Shown piece after piece: positions 1-10,950 of a stretch of DNA of 64,000 nt. Origin of the DNA: Theobroma cacao (lineage: Eukaryota > Streptophyta > Magnoliopsida > Malvales > Malvaceae); the NCBI RefSeq assembly GCF_000208745.1, contig NC_030853.1, positions 2,677,187 through 2,741,186 of the forward strand, given 5' to 3'. Numbering within the stretch: the stretch's first letter is position 1; each line of letters opens with the position of its first letter. The position numbers were made by a program, and so were the translations under genes. The notes under the pieces are model-generated. The model ran no database searches and was not told where the DNA came from. It worked only from the letters and a program-made list of their open reading frames with translations.

Positions 1-508
1 CGGTAAGATGCTTTCGCGAGGTATCCCCGAGAATGGATTTTTGGCAAGGGCCAAGTTTTTGAAAAGTGCATAAGCCATGTTGAGTAATTAGATGAAATCC
101 AATTATTTATATGGGTTGAGATGAATTATTTTAATTGTCTCCTATTACTCGGCTTTAGATTATTTTGATGATGTCTGTCTACTCACTGGGATTTTATAAT
201 CTCACCCCTTCTTCCTATACATTTTTCAGGCTCAGAATAGGTAGTAGACTGTCAATTGCATTGAGAAGTAAATTTCGGAGTTGCATCCTAGAAAGCAAAG
301 TTATAGACGTAAACTTTCTCAGTTATTTGGGGGCCCACGTGTCATTGTAATTTAAATTGCATACTCCAGTTTTCTATATTACAGTACGTATAAATTTATT
401 TTGTTTTTATGTGCATAAAATGAATTTTTGATGTTTCAAAAATATATATATATTGTTTTACATTAAAATAGATTATTTTAATTAATATTTTTATTTTATT
501 TTATTATT
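1..508. other. AT-rich intergenic sequence
   Basis: No gene, RNA or repeat structure is recognisable here. The last 150 bases are very AT-rich with short TA runs and lead into the A-rich start of the LINE. Confidence 0.6.
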
Positions 509-528
509 CAAAAAAAAAAGAGAGAGGA

Positions 529-1953
529 ATGGAAATACTGGTACAAAAGCCTTGCGAGGTCTCGAAAGGCATTCGGGGGAAGAATGTTTGTCGAGGCTTC
601 GCGGCGGTTGTCACGGGCTCGATGGGAGTTCCGGGTCGTGACAAAATCGTCGATTGGTTCCCTGCGCTAGAGATCTCAGATAAAAAATATGAAAAGCTTG
701 TTAAACGTTGGAACAAATCTGTCATTGTTAGAATGCTGGGGAGACCAATTTCTTATAGGCTGTTGTGTGACAGGATTGCCTATATGTGGAACCCTAAAGG
801 CAAATACTCGATTGTTGATTTGGATGATGACTGTTTCCTGGTTAAATTTACAGAGGAAGGGGACTACCTTAGGGCTCTCTTAGATGGTCCTTGGGTGATT
901 CAAGGAAGCTATTCTTTAGTGCAACCATGGACACCGAACTATCTAAGAGGTGCAAACGATCTCACTGCTGTAGCGGCTTGGGTTAGATTCCCAGGGATGC
1001 CGCTTCATTTATACCACAAATCAGTGCTAAGAAGATTGGCGGCCCTCTTAGGTCATCTGTTGAAAATTGACTATAACACATGCTCGAAAAAGAGGGGAAA
1101 ATTTGCAAGGATTGCAGTGGAGTTGGATCTAACTAAACCATTGGTCCCATTTGTATACGTGAAAGGAAAAAGGCAGAAGGTGGAGTATGAAGGCCTGCCA
1201 AGGATTTGTTATGTTTGTGGACTATATGGGCATGTCCAAGAAGAATGCCTAAACAAAGAAAACTCTCGATCGCATAGTATGAATGAAAAGGAGAAAGGGG
1301 ATGAACAGCACTAGGAGGATTCACCATATGGCCCTTGGATGATAGTTAGCAAGAAAAAAACGAGAGGATATGAGGGGGGAAGCAGAAAGCAAACAGTTAT
1401 AGAAGCGAATAGTCAAACAGGGGACGGGTCCAGGTTTACAATACTGAACCATGCGCCCAACGACGGGCATCCAATGCAGGTGAATACCAAGGAGACTGTG
1501 GTGGCTTCAATGCAGGTGAATACCAAGGAAATTGAAGTAGTGATTAAAAATGGAAGGAAAATGCAGAACACTGTGAGGGGGGCCGATGCCAATGGAAAAA
1601 TTGATAAGAGTTTTAGTAGAAATGCATCGATACGTACTAGGGTGGAACAGCCAAAAAAAGCAACACTGGAGACAGAAGGTAATCAGAAAAGTGCAGTCGA
1701 GGCTGATAAATCTTTAATATACTCTAAAGATACTGAGGGAGAAAATGAACAAACTGACCGAAAGGTTCTAGAGAAGATACTTGACCCACTGAAACACTCA
1801 GTAGTCTTACTGGATGAAAAAGCTACTTTAAGAAATACTATTATAAGACTATCACCAACAAAAAGAGATGGATTGGGTGAAAGAGTCAAAGGAGTGCGGA
1901 TAGCAAAGAATGAGGGGAAGCCACCTGACAGAACGAGTAGTGTTTGGCCATAG
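529..1953 (+). pseudogene. LINE ORF1 (DUF4283 domain plus CCHC zinc knuckle), broken
   Basis: This is the nucleic-acid-binding ORF1 protein of a plant L1 element, which packages the element RNA. The first 150 or so codons have the DUF4283 pattern (WNPKG, DGPWVIQG, WVRFPGMP). They are followed by a knuckle of the form CYVCGLYGHVQEEC near codon 226. An in-frame TAG at 1312-1314 interrupts the frame. Downstream, YGPWMIV, a motif typical of ORF1 just after the knuckle, continues in the same frame to a stop at 1951-1953. The C-terminal half is charged and low in complexity, as is usual for this family. A single point mutation explains the break, since no frameshift is needed. Confidence 0.85.
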
Positions 1954-2157
1954 ATTGTCTCGCTCAAAAAAAAGGCAAGAGCAAAATGAGTGACAATCTC
2001 AACTCCCACAGCTATGCTAAGAAAATTGGTGACAGAAGAAACTCTTGGGCCAACGCTGGGTGACATGACTGGTCAAAAAGAGAACAATGAAAAGATATGT
2101 GGGGGTAACAATGAGAGTTCTTCGAACTCTTGATTCATCTTTTATATTTATTATATA

Positions 2158-5100
2158 ATGGTTATGGGTCTAAAAGTCTTTATGTGGAATTGTCAGGGTG
2201 CTGGTAATAATGACTTTATGGCAGTAATGAAAAGAATGGATGGTGCAATATAAGTTTTCAATCCTAGTGTTAATGGGACCTCGTGTAAGTGGCGGTGTGG
2301 CAGGCAGAATAATCAAGGGTCTAAGATTTGCTAGATCTCATAGGGTGGAAGCGTTTGGTTTTGCTAGCGGGATTTGGGTTCTTTAGAAGGAAGACATCTG
2401 AGTCTCAGTGATTCGCAGCCATTTTCAATGTATCCATATGTCGATTGAGTACCTAATTGGATTTAATTGGTTTCTGTCAGTAGTGTATGGCAGTCCTAAC
2501 AGAACAGCTAGACGGGATCTATGGGAGGAACTATCTACTTTTGCTAGTGGAGTTGAAAGACCGTGGATGATAATAGGTGATTTCAACACTTTTCCTTTTA
2601 GACATGAGAAGGCAGGAGGATCTCAGACAAGGAGTCGCCCGTGTACCCAGTTTCAAAGTTTCATCAATAAATTTGAGTTGTTGGATCTGGGTTATAAAGG
2701 ACCAAAATTTACTTGGCAACGAGGATTGGTTGCAGAACGGATTGATAGGGCTATTTGTAATGTCAAATGGAGGCTGTTGTTTCAGGAGGCAATAGTGCAT
2801 CATTTGCCTAGGGTGTAGTCTGACCATAGACCACTACTTGTAGTATTAGATGACCACCGGAATGGCCAATCACCATCTGTCTGCCACTTTCAATCAGCAT
2901 GGTTAACTCATGAAGACTTTGGTAACTTTGTTCAGCAGGTATGGAATAATTCAAATAGTTTAGCTGCAGATATCGTGAACTTTACTACAAAGGCTTGTCA
3001 GTGGAATAGGAAAGTGTTTGGGAATATTTTTCATAAAAAGAGAAGGTTATTGGCGCGACTGGGAGGAGTTGAAAAAGCTTTGGAACATCGGCAATCTTCA
3101 TATCTTAAAAATCTGGAAAACAGTTTGCGAACAGAATACGTGAAGATTCTTAAACATGAGGAGGCCTTTTGGATGCAGAAAGCAAAAACTGATTGGCTTA
3201 AATTTGGGGATGCAAATACCAAGTATTTTCATGTTAGGGTAGCTCGTAGAAAAAATAAGCTTAAGATTGTAAGGTTGAAAGATGAACAAGGGAATTGGTG
3301 CGATGATCAATCAACACTTAAACTACAAGCGGTTGCATTTTTTCAGAAATTATATTCAAAAGATAATTGGACATTGTCATCCTACTCCATCAGAGGTACA
3401 TTTCCTACACTTAGTGGTGAGGATAAATTAAGACTAACGCAACCAGTAGAAAGTAAAGAGGTTTATGATGCACTATTTGAAATGAAACCATTGAAAGCCC
3501 CCGGGTTAGATGGACTACCTGCTTTATTTTTCTAGTCTCAATGGGCAACAGTTGGTCAGAGCTTAGTCAAATACGTGTCAAATATTATGGAGGGTGGGGA
3601 TTTTGGTGACAACATGTGTAGTTCACTTATTGTGTTAATTCCTAAAGTGTCTAATCCGGATACTATTTCTCAGTTTCGTCCTATTAGTTTGCTTCAGGTT
3701 GCTTTTAAAGTATTAATGAAAGTTATTGCTAACAGACTCAAACCTACGATGAATTATTTAGTAGTAGAACCACAGGCAAGTTTTATACCTAGGCGACAAA
3801 TTGCAAATAATATAATTGTAACGCAAGAGGCTGTGCATTCTTTTGAGAAAAAATAGGGACGTACTGGATGGATAATGGTGAAAATAGATTTGGAGAAAGC
3901 ATATGATAGGCTTGACTGGGCTTTCATCCACGACACACTAATGGAAGCTAGAATTTCAGATAAAATTGTGAATCTTTTGACTAGAAGTTCGCACTGTAGC
4001 AACACAAGGATTTTATGGAATGGGTCTCACTCGACAGCATTTCATCAATCGAGAGGGGTTAGATAGGGTGACCCGTTATCCCCCTACTTGTTTGTACTAT
4101 GCATTGAAAGGCTGGCTCATGGGATCAATGCAGCTGTTGAAAATGGTTCTTGGAAACCAGTGAAATTAAGTCCTAGGTGTCCACCACTTACTCATTTATT
4201 TTTTGCTCATAATCTGGTACTTTTTGCAGAGGCTTCGATTGAACAAATGGAAGTGATAATTGAAGTTCTTGAGGAGTTTTGTGCATGCTCAGGACAAAAG
4301 GTGAATGTGGATAAGTCTTTATTTTATTGCTCAAAGAATGTGGGTCGCGACACTATCAACAATTTAATAAGTTGTTATGGATTCCACTATTCCGATGACC
4401 TTGGCAAATATCTTGGAGTCCCACTATCGCCAGGTCACAGAAGGACAAGCTTGTACAATTATTTGGTGGACAAAGTGCGTATGCGGCTTAGTTCCTGGAA
4501 AGCATCTACACTCTCACTTGCAGGACGTTTCACACTCGTAAAGTCCGTATTGATGACTATTCTGAACTATATAATGCAAACAACATTGTTACCTTTCAGC
4601 ATTTGCCAGACAATTGAGCGTTTGTGTAGAAACTTCTTATGGGGAAGTGATGAACACAGTCAAAAGGTGCATCTTATTAAGTGGGAAAAATTGTGTTGAC
4701 CCAAAGATGAAGGGGGCATCGGAATACGAAGACTAAAACTTATGAATGAAGCTTTCCTCATGAAATTATTATGGCAACTTAGAAATAGACAGGAAGCACT
4801 TTGGGTTAGAATATTGACTGGTAAGTATAATATTCATATTGATTGAAAGCCAGAAAGTATTCAAAAAAGTGGAGCTTCTAGTCTATGGACTGCATTAAGT
4901 AGATTGTGGTCAGTATTTACGTCTGCTACAAGATGGGTAATTGGAGATGGTATGTCCATAAATTTCTAGAGAGATAAATGGCTTAATGATAAGACATTAG
5001 CTGATATAACTTGTAGAGTGGCAAATTCGGCATTAGACAAGGTGGTGGTGAGGGATTTCTTGAATCCAAATGGCCACTGGGATTATGATAAACTGTCTTA

Positions 5101-6268
5101 TTGCCTTCCGAATGAAGTAGTGCTTCAGGTGGTACAAACAATGCCTCCCACAGTCACTATGGCTCAGGATATGCCTCACTGAGGAGAGTCTGCATCGGGT
5201 CAATTTACAGTAGCTTCAGCTTATGATTATTTAAGGCAATTATCGTCACCGACAAAGGCCAGGCCAAGTGGAATATGGCAAGGAGCTTGGAAATGGCAAG
5301 GGTCACAAAGGGTTAGAACATTCCTTTTCCAATGTCTGCATGGGAGACTTTTGACTAACAGAGAAAGACTGCATCGACAGCTTACCACAGATTCGTTGTG
5401 CCCATAGTGCAAGATGGAAGATGAAACCGTGACACATGTACTACGGGACTGCATGGTGGCAACGTCTTTATGGGTAAGGATAATCCCACAACACGAGCAG
5501 AATGATTTTTTCACATTCCCACTACGAGAATGGCTGGTAAGCAATTTACAAAAATAGCAGTTGATACTAGGTAACCCATGGTCCGTTGTATTCGGGTTGG
5601 CTTGTTGGTATCTGTGGAAATGGCATAACGGTGTGGTTTTTGCTGCTACCTTTAATCCAACTAGAAAACGGATAAGTATGATCAAGAGTATGGCAACTGC
5701 TACAATAGCAACATCAGCAAACTTTGATGGTGTTCAAGTCGAGAGAAGAAAGAAGGAAGAAGTTCTAATTGGATGGAGAGCTCCACAAGTTGGTTGGGTT
5801 TGTTTAAACACTGATGAAGCATACAAGAGGTCAATAGAGGAAGCCTCTACAGGGGGAGTTATACGTAATGCAGAAGGGGATTGACAAGCCGAATTCGTGG
5901 CAAAGCTAGGTAAATGTTCTGCTTATAGAGCTGAATTATGGGGAGTACTTCATGGTCTCCGACTGGCGTGGGATTCTGGGTTAAAAAAAGTGCAGGTACA
6001 AGTCGACAACAAAATGGTTGTTCAGGCGATATCAACTGATAAATTGATACCTGGCGCGAATACTGATTTAATACGTGCGATTAAAGATGTTTTGCAAAAG
6101 GAGTGGGAGGTCAGTTTTATGCATACCTACCGCGAAGGGAATATGGTAACAGATTACTTGGCTAGTTATGCTTTTGTTTTAGAAGAATCTTACGTTGTAC
6201 TTGAACAAGCTCCCACTAGAGCAAGAAAACTCCTAATGTATGATATGTTAGGGGTCTGTCTTCCATGA
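2158..6268 (+). pseudogene. LINE ORF2 (endonuclease, reverse transcriptase, zf-RVT, RNase H), broken
   Basis: ORF2 encodes the enzymes of L1 retrotransposition. The start MVMGLKVF with the endonuclease motif WNCQG lies in one frame from 2158. A frameshift between about 2230 and 2276 moves the rest into a second frame, which then continues to 6268. Recognisable parts are the endonuclease motifs IGDFN (about 2575) and SDHRP (about 2819), the RT motifs KAPGLDG (about 3500), FRPISLL (about 3675) and LEKAYDRLDW (about 3890), a zf-RVT segment (about 5190-5480), and an RNase H domain (about 5790-6200). In-frame stops occur at 2816, 3533, 3854, 4064, 4697 and 5882, among others. The RT catalytic box reads FAHN instead of FADD, so even a repaired frame would lack the two key aspartates. 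Confidence 0.88.
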
Positions 6269-6318
6269 ATGATCCTAGTTTAATAAAAGAAAATAATCCT
6301 TTCCCTAAAAAAAAAAAT

Positions 6319-6655
6319 TTAATTGGACTCTTAAAATCAACTTAAATATGTTATAAAGTTTTTTTTTCATTTTTTTCTTTCTTTAAAATATGTTATAAAG
6401 TTGATATCTAAGTTTAATTACATAAAATAAATTGTATTACAACTAATTTTAAAGAAAACTTAAAACGGGGAGAAGAATGGGCTTTCAAAATTAATTTTCT
6501 TGATTAATTGATTTTGGTTTTGTAGTTTTTGATGAGTTTTAATGCATGAACATTGTAAAACAAAATCTTAATCGTGATTTAGAACGGTGAATTTCATTAA
6601 AAATACTTGAAAAGGCAAGAATTAAAGTGAAATTAACGTAAGAGACCCAAATAAG
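6319..6655. other. AT-rich spacer between the LINE and the Copia fragment
   Basis: Low-complexity AT-rich DNA. No gene, RNA or repeat boundary could be supported. Confidence 0.5.
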
Positions 6656-6682
6656 TCAAATTCGATCTCATCAAATTTGGTA

Positions 6683-7880
6683 TGCAGACTTAAGAAGTCC
6701 ATTTATGGCCTAAAGCAAGCTTCTAAACAATAGTATTTAAAGTTTGATGAGATAGTTACTTCCATTGGTTTTGAGGAAAATAAGGTTGATTAGTGCATAT
6801 ACCTTAAAATCAGTGGGAGTAAGTTCATTTTTCTTGTGCTGTATGTGGATGATATCTTCTTAGCCAGTAATGATGTTGGATTATTGCATGAAATGAAGCA
6901 GTCATTGTCCAAGACTTTCGACATGAAAGATCTTAGTGATGCCTCATTTATACTTGAGATTGAGATATGCAGAGTTAGGTCCCCAAATTTATTAGGGATT
7001 TTCCAAACGGCATACATTGATCGTGTGCTCAATAAATTCAACATGCAAAATTGTAAGGCTGGAGATGCACCTATTATGAAAGGTGATAAGTTTAAATTTA
7101 GTCAATGCTCAAAAAATTATTTTGAGAGAGTATTTATGAAAGGCATACTTTATTCTAGTGCAATTGGAAGACTTATGTATGCATAAGTTTGCATTAGGCC
7201 AAACATAGCTTTTACAGTGGGAATTCTTGGCAGATATCTTACTAATCCTGGTTTGGATCATTGGGTTGCTACTAAGGAAGTGATGAAATACTTACAAAGG
7301 ACTAATGATTATATATTGGTGTACAAAAGGGTGGATATCCTTAAGATTGTTGGTTATAGAGATTCTGACTATGTTGGTTATCAAGATGACATGAAGTCCA
7401 CCTCAAGGTATATTTTTATGTTGGTTAGGGGAGCTGTATCTTTAAAAAATGTTAAACAGACGCTCTTAGCTTCCTCTACTATGCAAGCTAAGTTTGTTGC
7501 TTGTTATGGACCAATTACCCAAGTTATTTGGCTTAAAAATCTTATTTCTAGGCTATATGTTGTTGATTTTAAAATTTGTTGTAATAATAGGTCTGTTGTA
7601 TTGTTCATTAAGAACAATAAAAGCACTAATGGGTCTAAACATTTGAAGATAAAACATCTGAAGGTTAGGGTTTTTGTTAAAGAATGGTGACATTGTTGTT
7701 AAGCACATTAACAGTGACAACATGTTGGCTCATCCTTTGACTAAGGGGTTAAGACTTATAGTTTCTAGTAGACATGTTGAAAGCATGAGTATTTTAGGGT
7801 TTTTGGGATGTACTTGGTTAGTGAAAGTATGTTATTTATATAACTCTCAAATCACGGTTTACATTTAGTTGTGTTAAGAC
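6683..7880 (+). mobile_element. Ty1/Copia retrotransposon fragment: end of RT plus RNase H
   Basis: The translation follows the 3' part of Copia pol. A piece of RT (SIYGLKQAS, then LYVDDIFLAS with the YVDD catalytic box intact at about 6838) is followed by the RT tail and RNase H (YRDSDYVGYQDD, LASSTMQAKF) and the terminal HPLTKGL motif at about 7735. In-frame stops lie at about 6732, 6790 and 7184, where the family has Trp or Gln codons. A frameshift near 7675 separates the last 60 residues. Gag, protease, integrase and the first half of RT are absent upstream, so the copy is truncated at its 5' end. No LTR was identified. Confidence 0.88.
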
Positions 7881-8570
7881 CTTTTCTATTTGTTTTAAAC
7901 ATTTATGAGATGTTTGATTTTATATTTATTGATGATCATCATTAATTGACAATCCATGTTATTATTTGGTATTATTTATACATGTACATCAAATTGCTAT
8001 TTTGCATATATGCTTTATGAAATCTCGAGATTGGTGTCTATCTCAAGAGTAATTTTACTAGTATATCTCATGAGTGATACCAGCAAAGAACCTTGAGGAT
8101 AAGTGGGAGACAAAAGGCATGTAGTTAATGGCAAATAGATTTCTCACCAGGTTTAAAGAAATCAACAAAAGGATTGACAATGAAAATAACACATCGGGAT
8201 CACATTTGGCTGTTATTTTCTTGCTATACAACCACACTAAGATCCATTGTCGATAGGATCACTAGTACTTGTAATTATGAATTGGTTTTATATCAATAAG
8301 TGGCACAATGGCTGTCATAATTTAGTATTAGATGTTTCTGTTGGACAAGATCATTAAGATGCTATCTTTAAGGGCTAAATATTTTTAAATAGTAGCCACA
8401 TCAAAATTAAGTCAATCATTTTGGAGTGTTGTTTTCTAAAGTGTTTTCTTAAAATCAAAATAAACTTCAATTAATATTGCTTAAGTGGAAGAGTACTAGA
8501 ATTTTCTATTATGTGGGCTTTTATTAATTGTTAATTTTGGTTTAATAAAATAAACTGATAATTCTAAAGA
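7881..8570. other. Probable decayed 3' end of the Copia element, then spacer
   Basis: A purine stretch reading AAGTGGGAGA at about 8101 resembles the polypurine tract found just before the 3' LTR in many Copia elements. No LTR could be delimited after it, because there is no second copy in the window to compare. No gene is seen here. Confidence 0.3.
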
Positions 8571-9923
8571 TGAGCAAATGGGTGGATTGGATGGTTTGGT
8601 CCATCATACCTAAAGATTAAATGAACAAATCATTTTTAAAAACCCAACCAAGTATAAAGAAAGACCAAATCAATCAAATATAGAATTGGTTTAGTTGGTC
8701 CAGTTTTAGACCAATAAACCAAAATTTTATCACTTTTTTATTGCAAATTATAATACTAAAACTTATAAACTTCATCCATATATATATATATATATATATG
8801 AAATTAAATATATAACTTATATGTTATAATGATTTATATCAAAGTTTGTATAAATAATAACTAATTATAAACAATATGTTATAAAATTTAAGGTGATAGC
8901 TAATAAACTTATTAAGTGTAATCATTTAAATAAAGTTGATTATAAGTTATAGTAATGCTTATGTATAAATTAAATATATGTATATATAATATATTACTTT
9001 ATTATATATATTTATATATATAATTAATGATACAAATTATATGTTAAAATATTTTATATCAAACTTTGTATAAATAATAACTAATTATAAATAATATGTT
9101 ATAAAATCTAAGGTAATAACTAATAAAGTTATTAAGTGTAATCATATAAATAAAACCTATTATAAGTTATAACAATGCTTATTTATAAATTAAATATATG
9201 CATATATAATATGACTTTATTATATATCTATATGAAATTAATGATATAACTTATATGTTATCATGTTTTATAGCAAAGTTTGTATAAATAATAACTAATT
9301 ATAAACAATATGTTATAAAATCTAAAATGATAACTAATAAAGTTATTAAGTGTAATCATATAAATAAAGTTTATTATAAATTGTAGTAATGCTTATGTTT
9401 AAATTAAATATATCTATATATAATATATTTATACAATTATATATATTCATAACATTTTATATTACGAAACATTACTAAAGTGTAATAATTATAACATATT
9501 AATATATAAGATATTTACTATCATATATTATAATACTAACATATAAGTTATATCACTTAAGATATATAACTTGTTATTTTATATTAATACAAATTTATAA
9601 ATAAATATATATAACTAATATTAAATTGCTATAATTATGATTAGTATACGTACATATAATACCCTAATAAATTTTAAGTATATTATTAATTAAGTTTGTT
9701 ATCAATTTTTTTAATATATATAAAAAATATTATATATAACTAGTTTAGTTTTTTGGGTGGATTGGTTCAAAAATTTTAAAACCAAAAACCAACCAAAAAA
9801 ATCAATTGGACCAAACATTTGGGACCAATTGATCCAATAAACCAATTAAATTAAACCGTTTCTCTCAAATCGCATTTGATTTTGGTGGGTAATTGGTTCG
9901 GATTGATTGTGCTCATCCTCAGA
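8571..9923. mobile_element. AT-rich non-coding element with inverted, GATGAGCA-type ends
   Basis: The left end reads GATGAGCA followed by GGTGGATTGG-like words. The right end, read on the minus strand, also begins GATGAGCA and carries related GGTTTATTGG and CCAATCCACCC words. The ends are therefore loosely inverted copies. The interior is almost pure A and T and holds three tandem repeats. No coding capacity is present. It looks like a non-autonomous DNA transposon, but the inverted repeats are imperfect and no target duplication was established. Confidence 0.45.
8797..9480. repeat. Three tandem copies of a ~217 bp AT-rich unit
   Basis: The words TCAAAGTTTGTATAAATA, GTTATTAAGTGTAATCAT and AATGCTTATGTATAAATT (with small changes) recur in the same order three times. 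The copies begin near 8833, 9053 and 9267, giving periods of 220 and 214 bases. The copies differ by scattered substitutions and small indels, so the array is not recent. Confidence 0.85.
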
Positions 9924-10950
9924 TAATTTAGTCTTATTATGAGATGAAGCATGAGAGCATAATTAATATTAAAATGATCAATTAATGATGAGTTTTGCAC
10001 GTCTAATTAAGTTAGTGTGGTTTGACAATTATGTAAACCTTGGCCTAGTACGTTTTTAATGGGGAAACTTGTACTAGGGTTTATCTTTCCTCTTCAAGCA
10101 ATGGCTACTTCAATGATCGAAACAGGTACACAATAAATATTAATACTTTTAATATTCACACATAAATCTAGAGATTCAACTTACATATAAATATATATAT
10201 ATATATATATATATTATACTTTGTATTTATGATAAAATACTCAATTGATTTGTTTGGACAGTGAAAAAATGAGAGAGTAATCATTAAAAAAAATCAAATC
10301 CTTTTTAATTAAACAAACAAAAAAAAGATTATAAAAAATTATTCTTATTGTCGTTTTACAAAAAAAAAAATGAAAATTTAACACTCTACCCCCTTTTGAA
10401 ACTAAAAGTTAGAATGTTATACTCCACGAGAAAATTCATACCACAAAGTTTATGTAGAACTTACCCTTTAAATTTTTCAAACTAATATTTTAAAGATTTG
10501 ATAAATGAATAATAATTCAAAATTTTTAAAATCAATAATTAGTAATTCTAGACAATTACTTGATTGTTCATAATCTTAGACACTGGACTGCAAGGCCATG
10601 ACCAACCCCAAACCAAATATTTTAGGAAACAAACATATACCATGCACAGAGTGCGAAAGCTTAAGGATCTTACCAAAGCAACCATGTGATGATTCGTGTA
10701 ACCAATCAAGCCACTAAAATCTATTTATCCAATATTCAACAATGCAATAAGTAGTTTTTACCAAAGACTCAAACACAGTGGAAAACTATAATAAGTTACA
10801 AAACATTTACAAAATGTGCACATGACGTATACTAGGTGGCACCCAAACAAGATGGTTCTGGTGCTCAAGGATTAGATTCTGAATAAACGCCTTATGTTAT
10901 CTGACAAAACTATTTCACTTGAAAGCATCCTAATTCCTAACTCAAAAGTT
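9924..10950. other. AT-rich intergenic DNA and the 3' flank of the CID gene
   Basis: A TA microsatellite lies at about 10191-10214. The part nearest 10950 should hold the 3' UTR of the minus-strand CID gene. No poly(A) site could be fixed with confidence. Confidence 0.5.

Larger units (their letters stand above)
509..6318 (+). mobile_element. Degenerate L1-type LINE (non-LTR retrotransposon), near full length
   Basis: Two successive coding blocks have the plant L1 layout. ORF1 has a DUF4283-type domain and a CCHC knuckle. ORF2 has endonuclease, reverse transcriptase, zf-RVT and RNase H domains. A polyadenylation signal AATAAA at 6282-6287 and an A-rich tail at about 6305-6316 close the 3' end. 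The element is dead: ORF1 has an in-frame stop, and ORF2 has a frameshift and more than ten in-frame stops. The 5' boundary is taken just before ORF1, after an A-rich stretch. No convincing target-site duplication was found, so both ends are approximate. Confidence 0.9.

Noticed and set aside
476..6325. TTTAATT as a target-site duplication of the LINE
   Set aside because: The seven-base match before and after the element is expected by chance in such AT-rich DNA.
8339..8360. TGTTGGACAAG as the start of a Copia 3' LTR
   Set aside because: It is not next to a polypurine tract, and there is no second LTR copy to confirm it.
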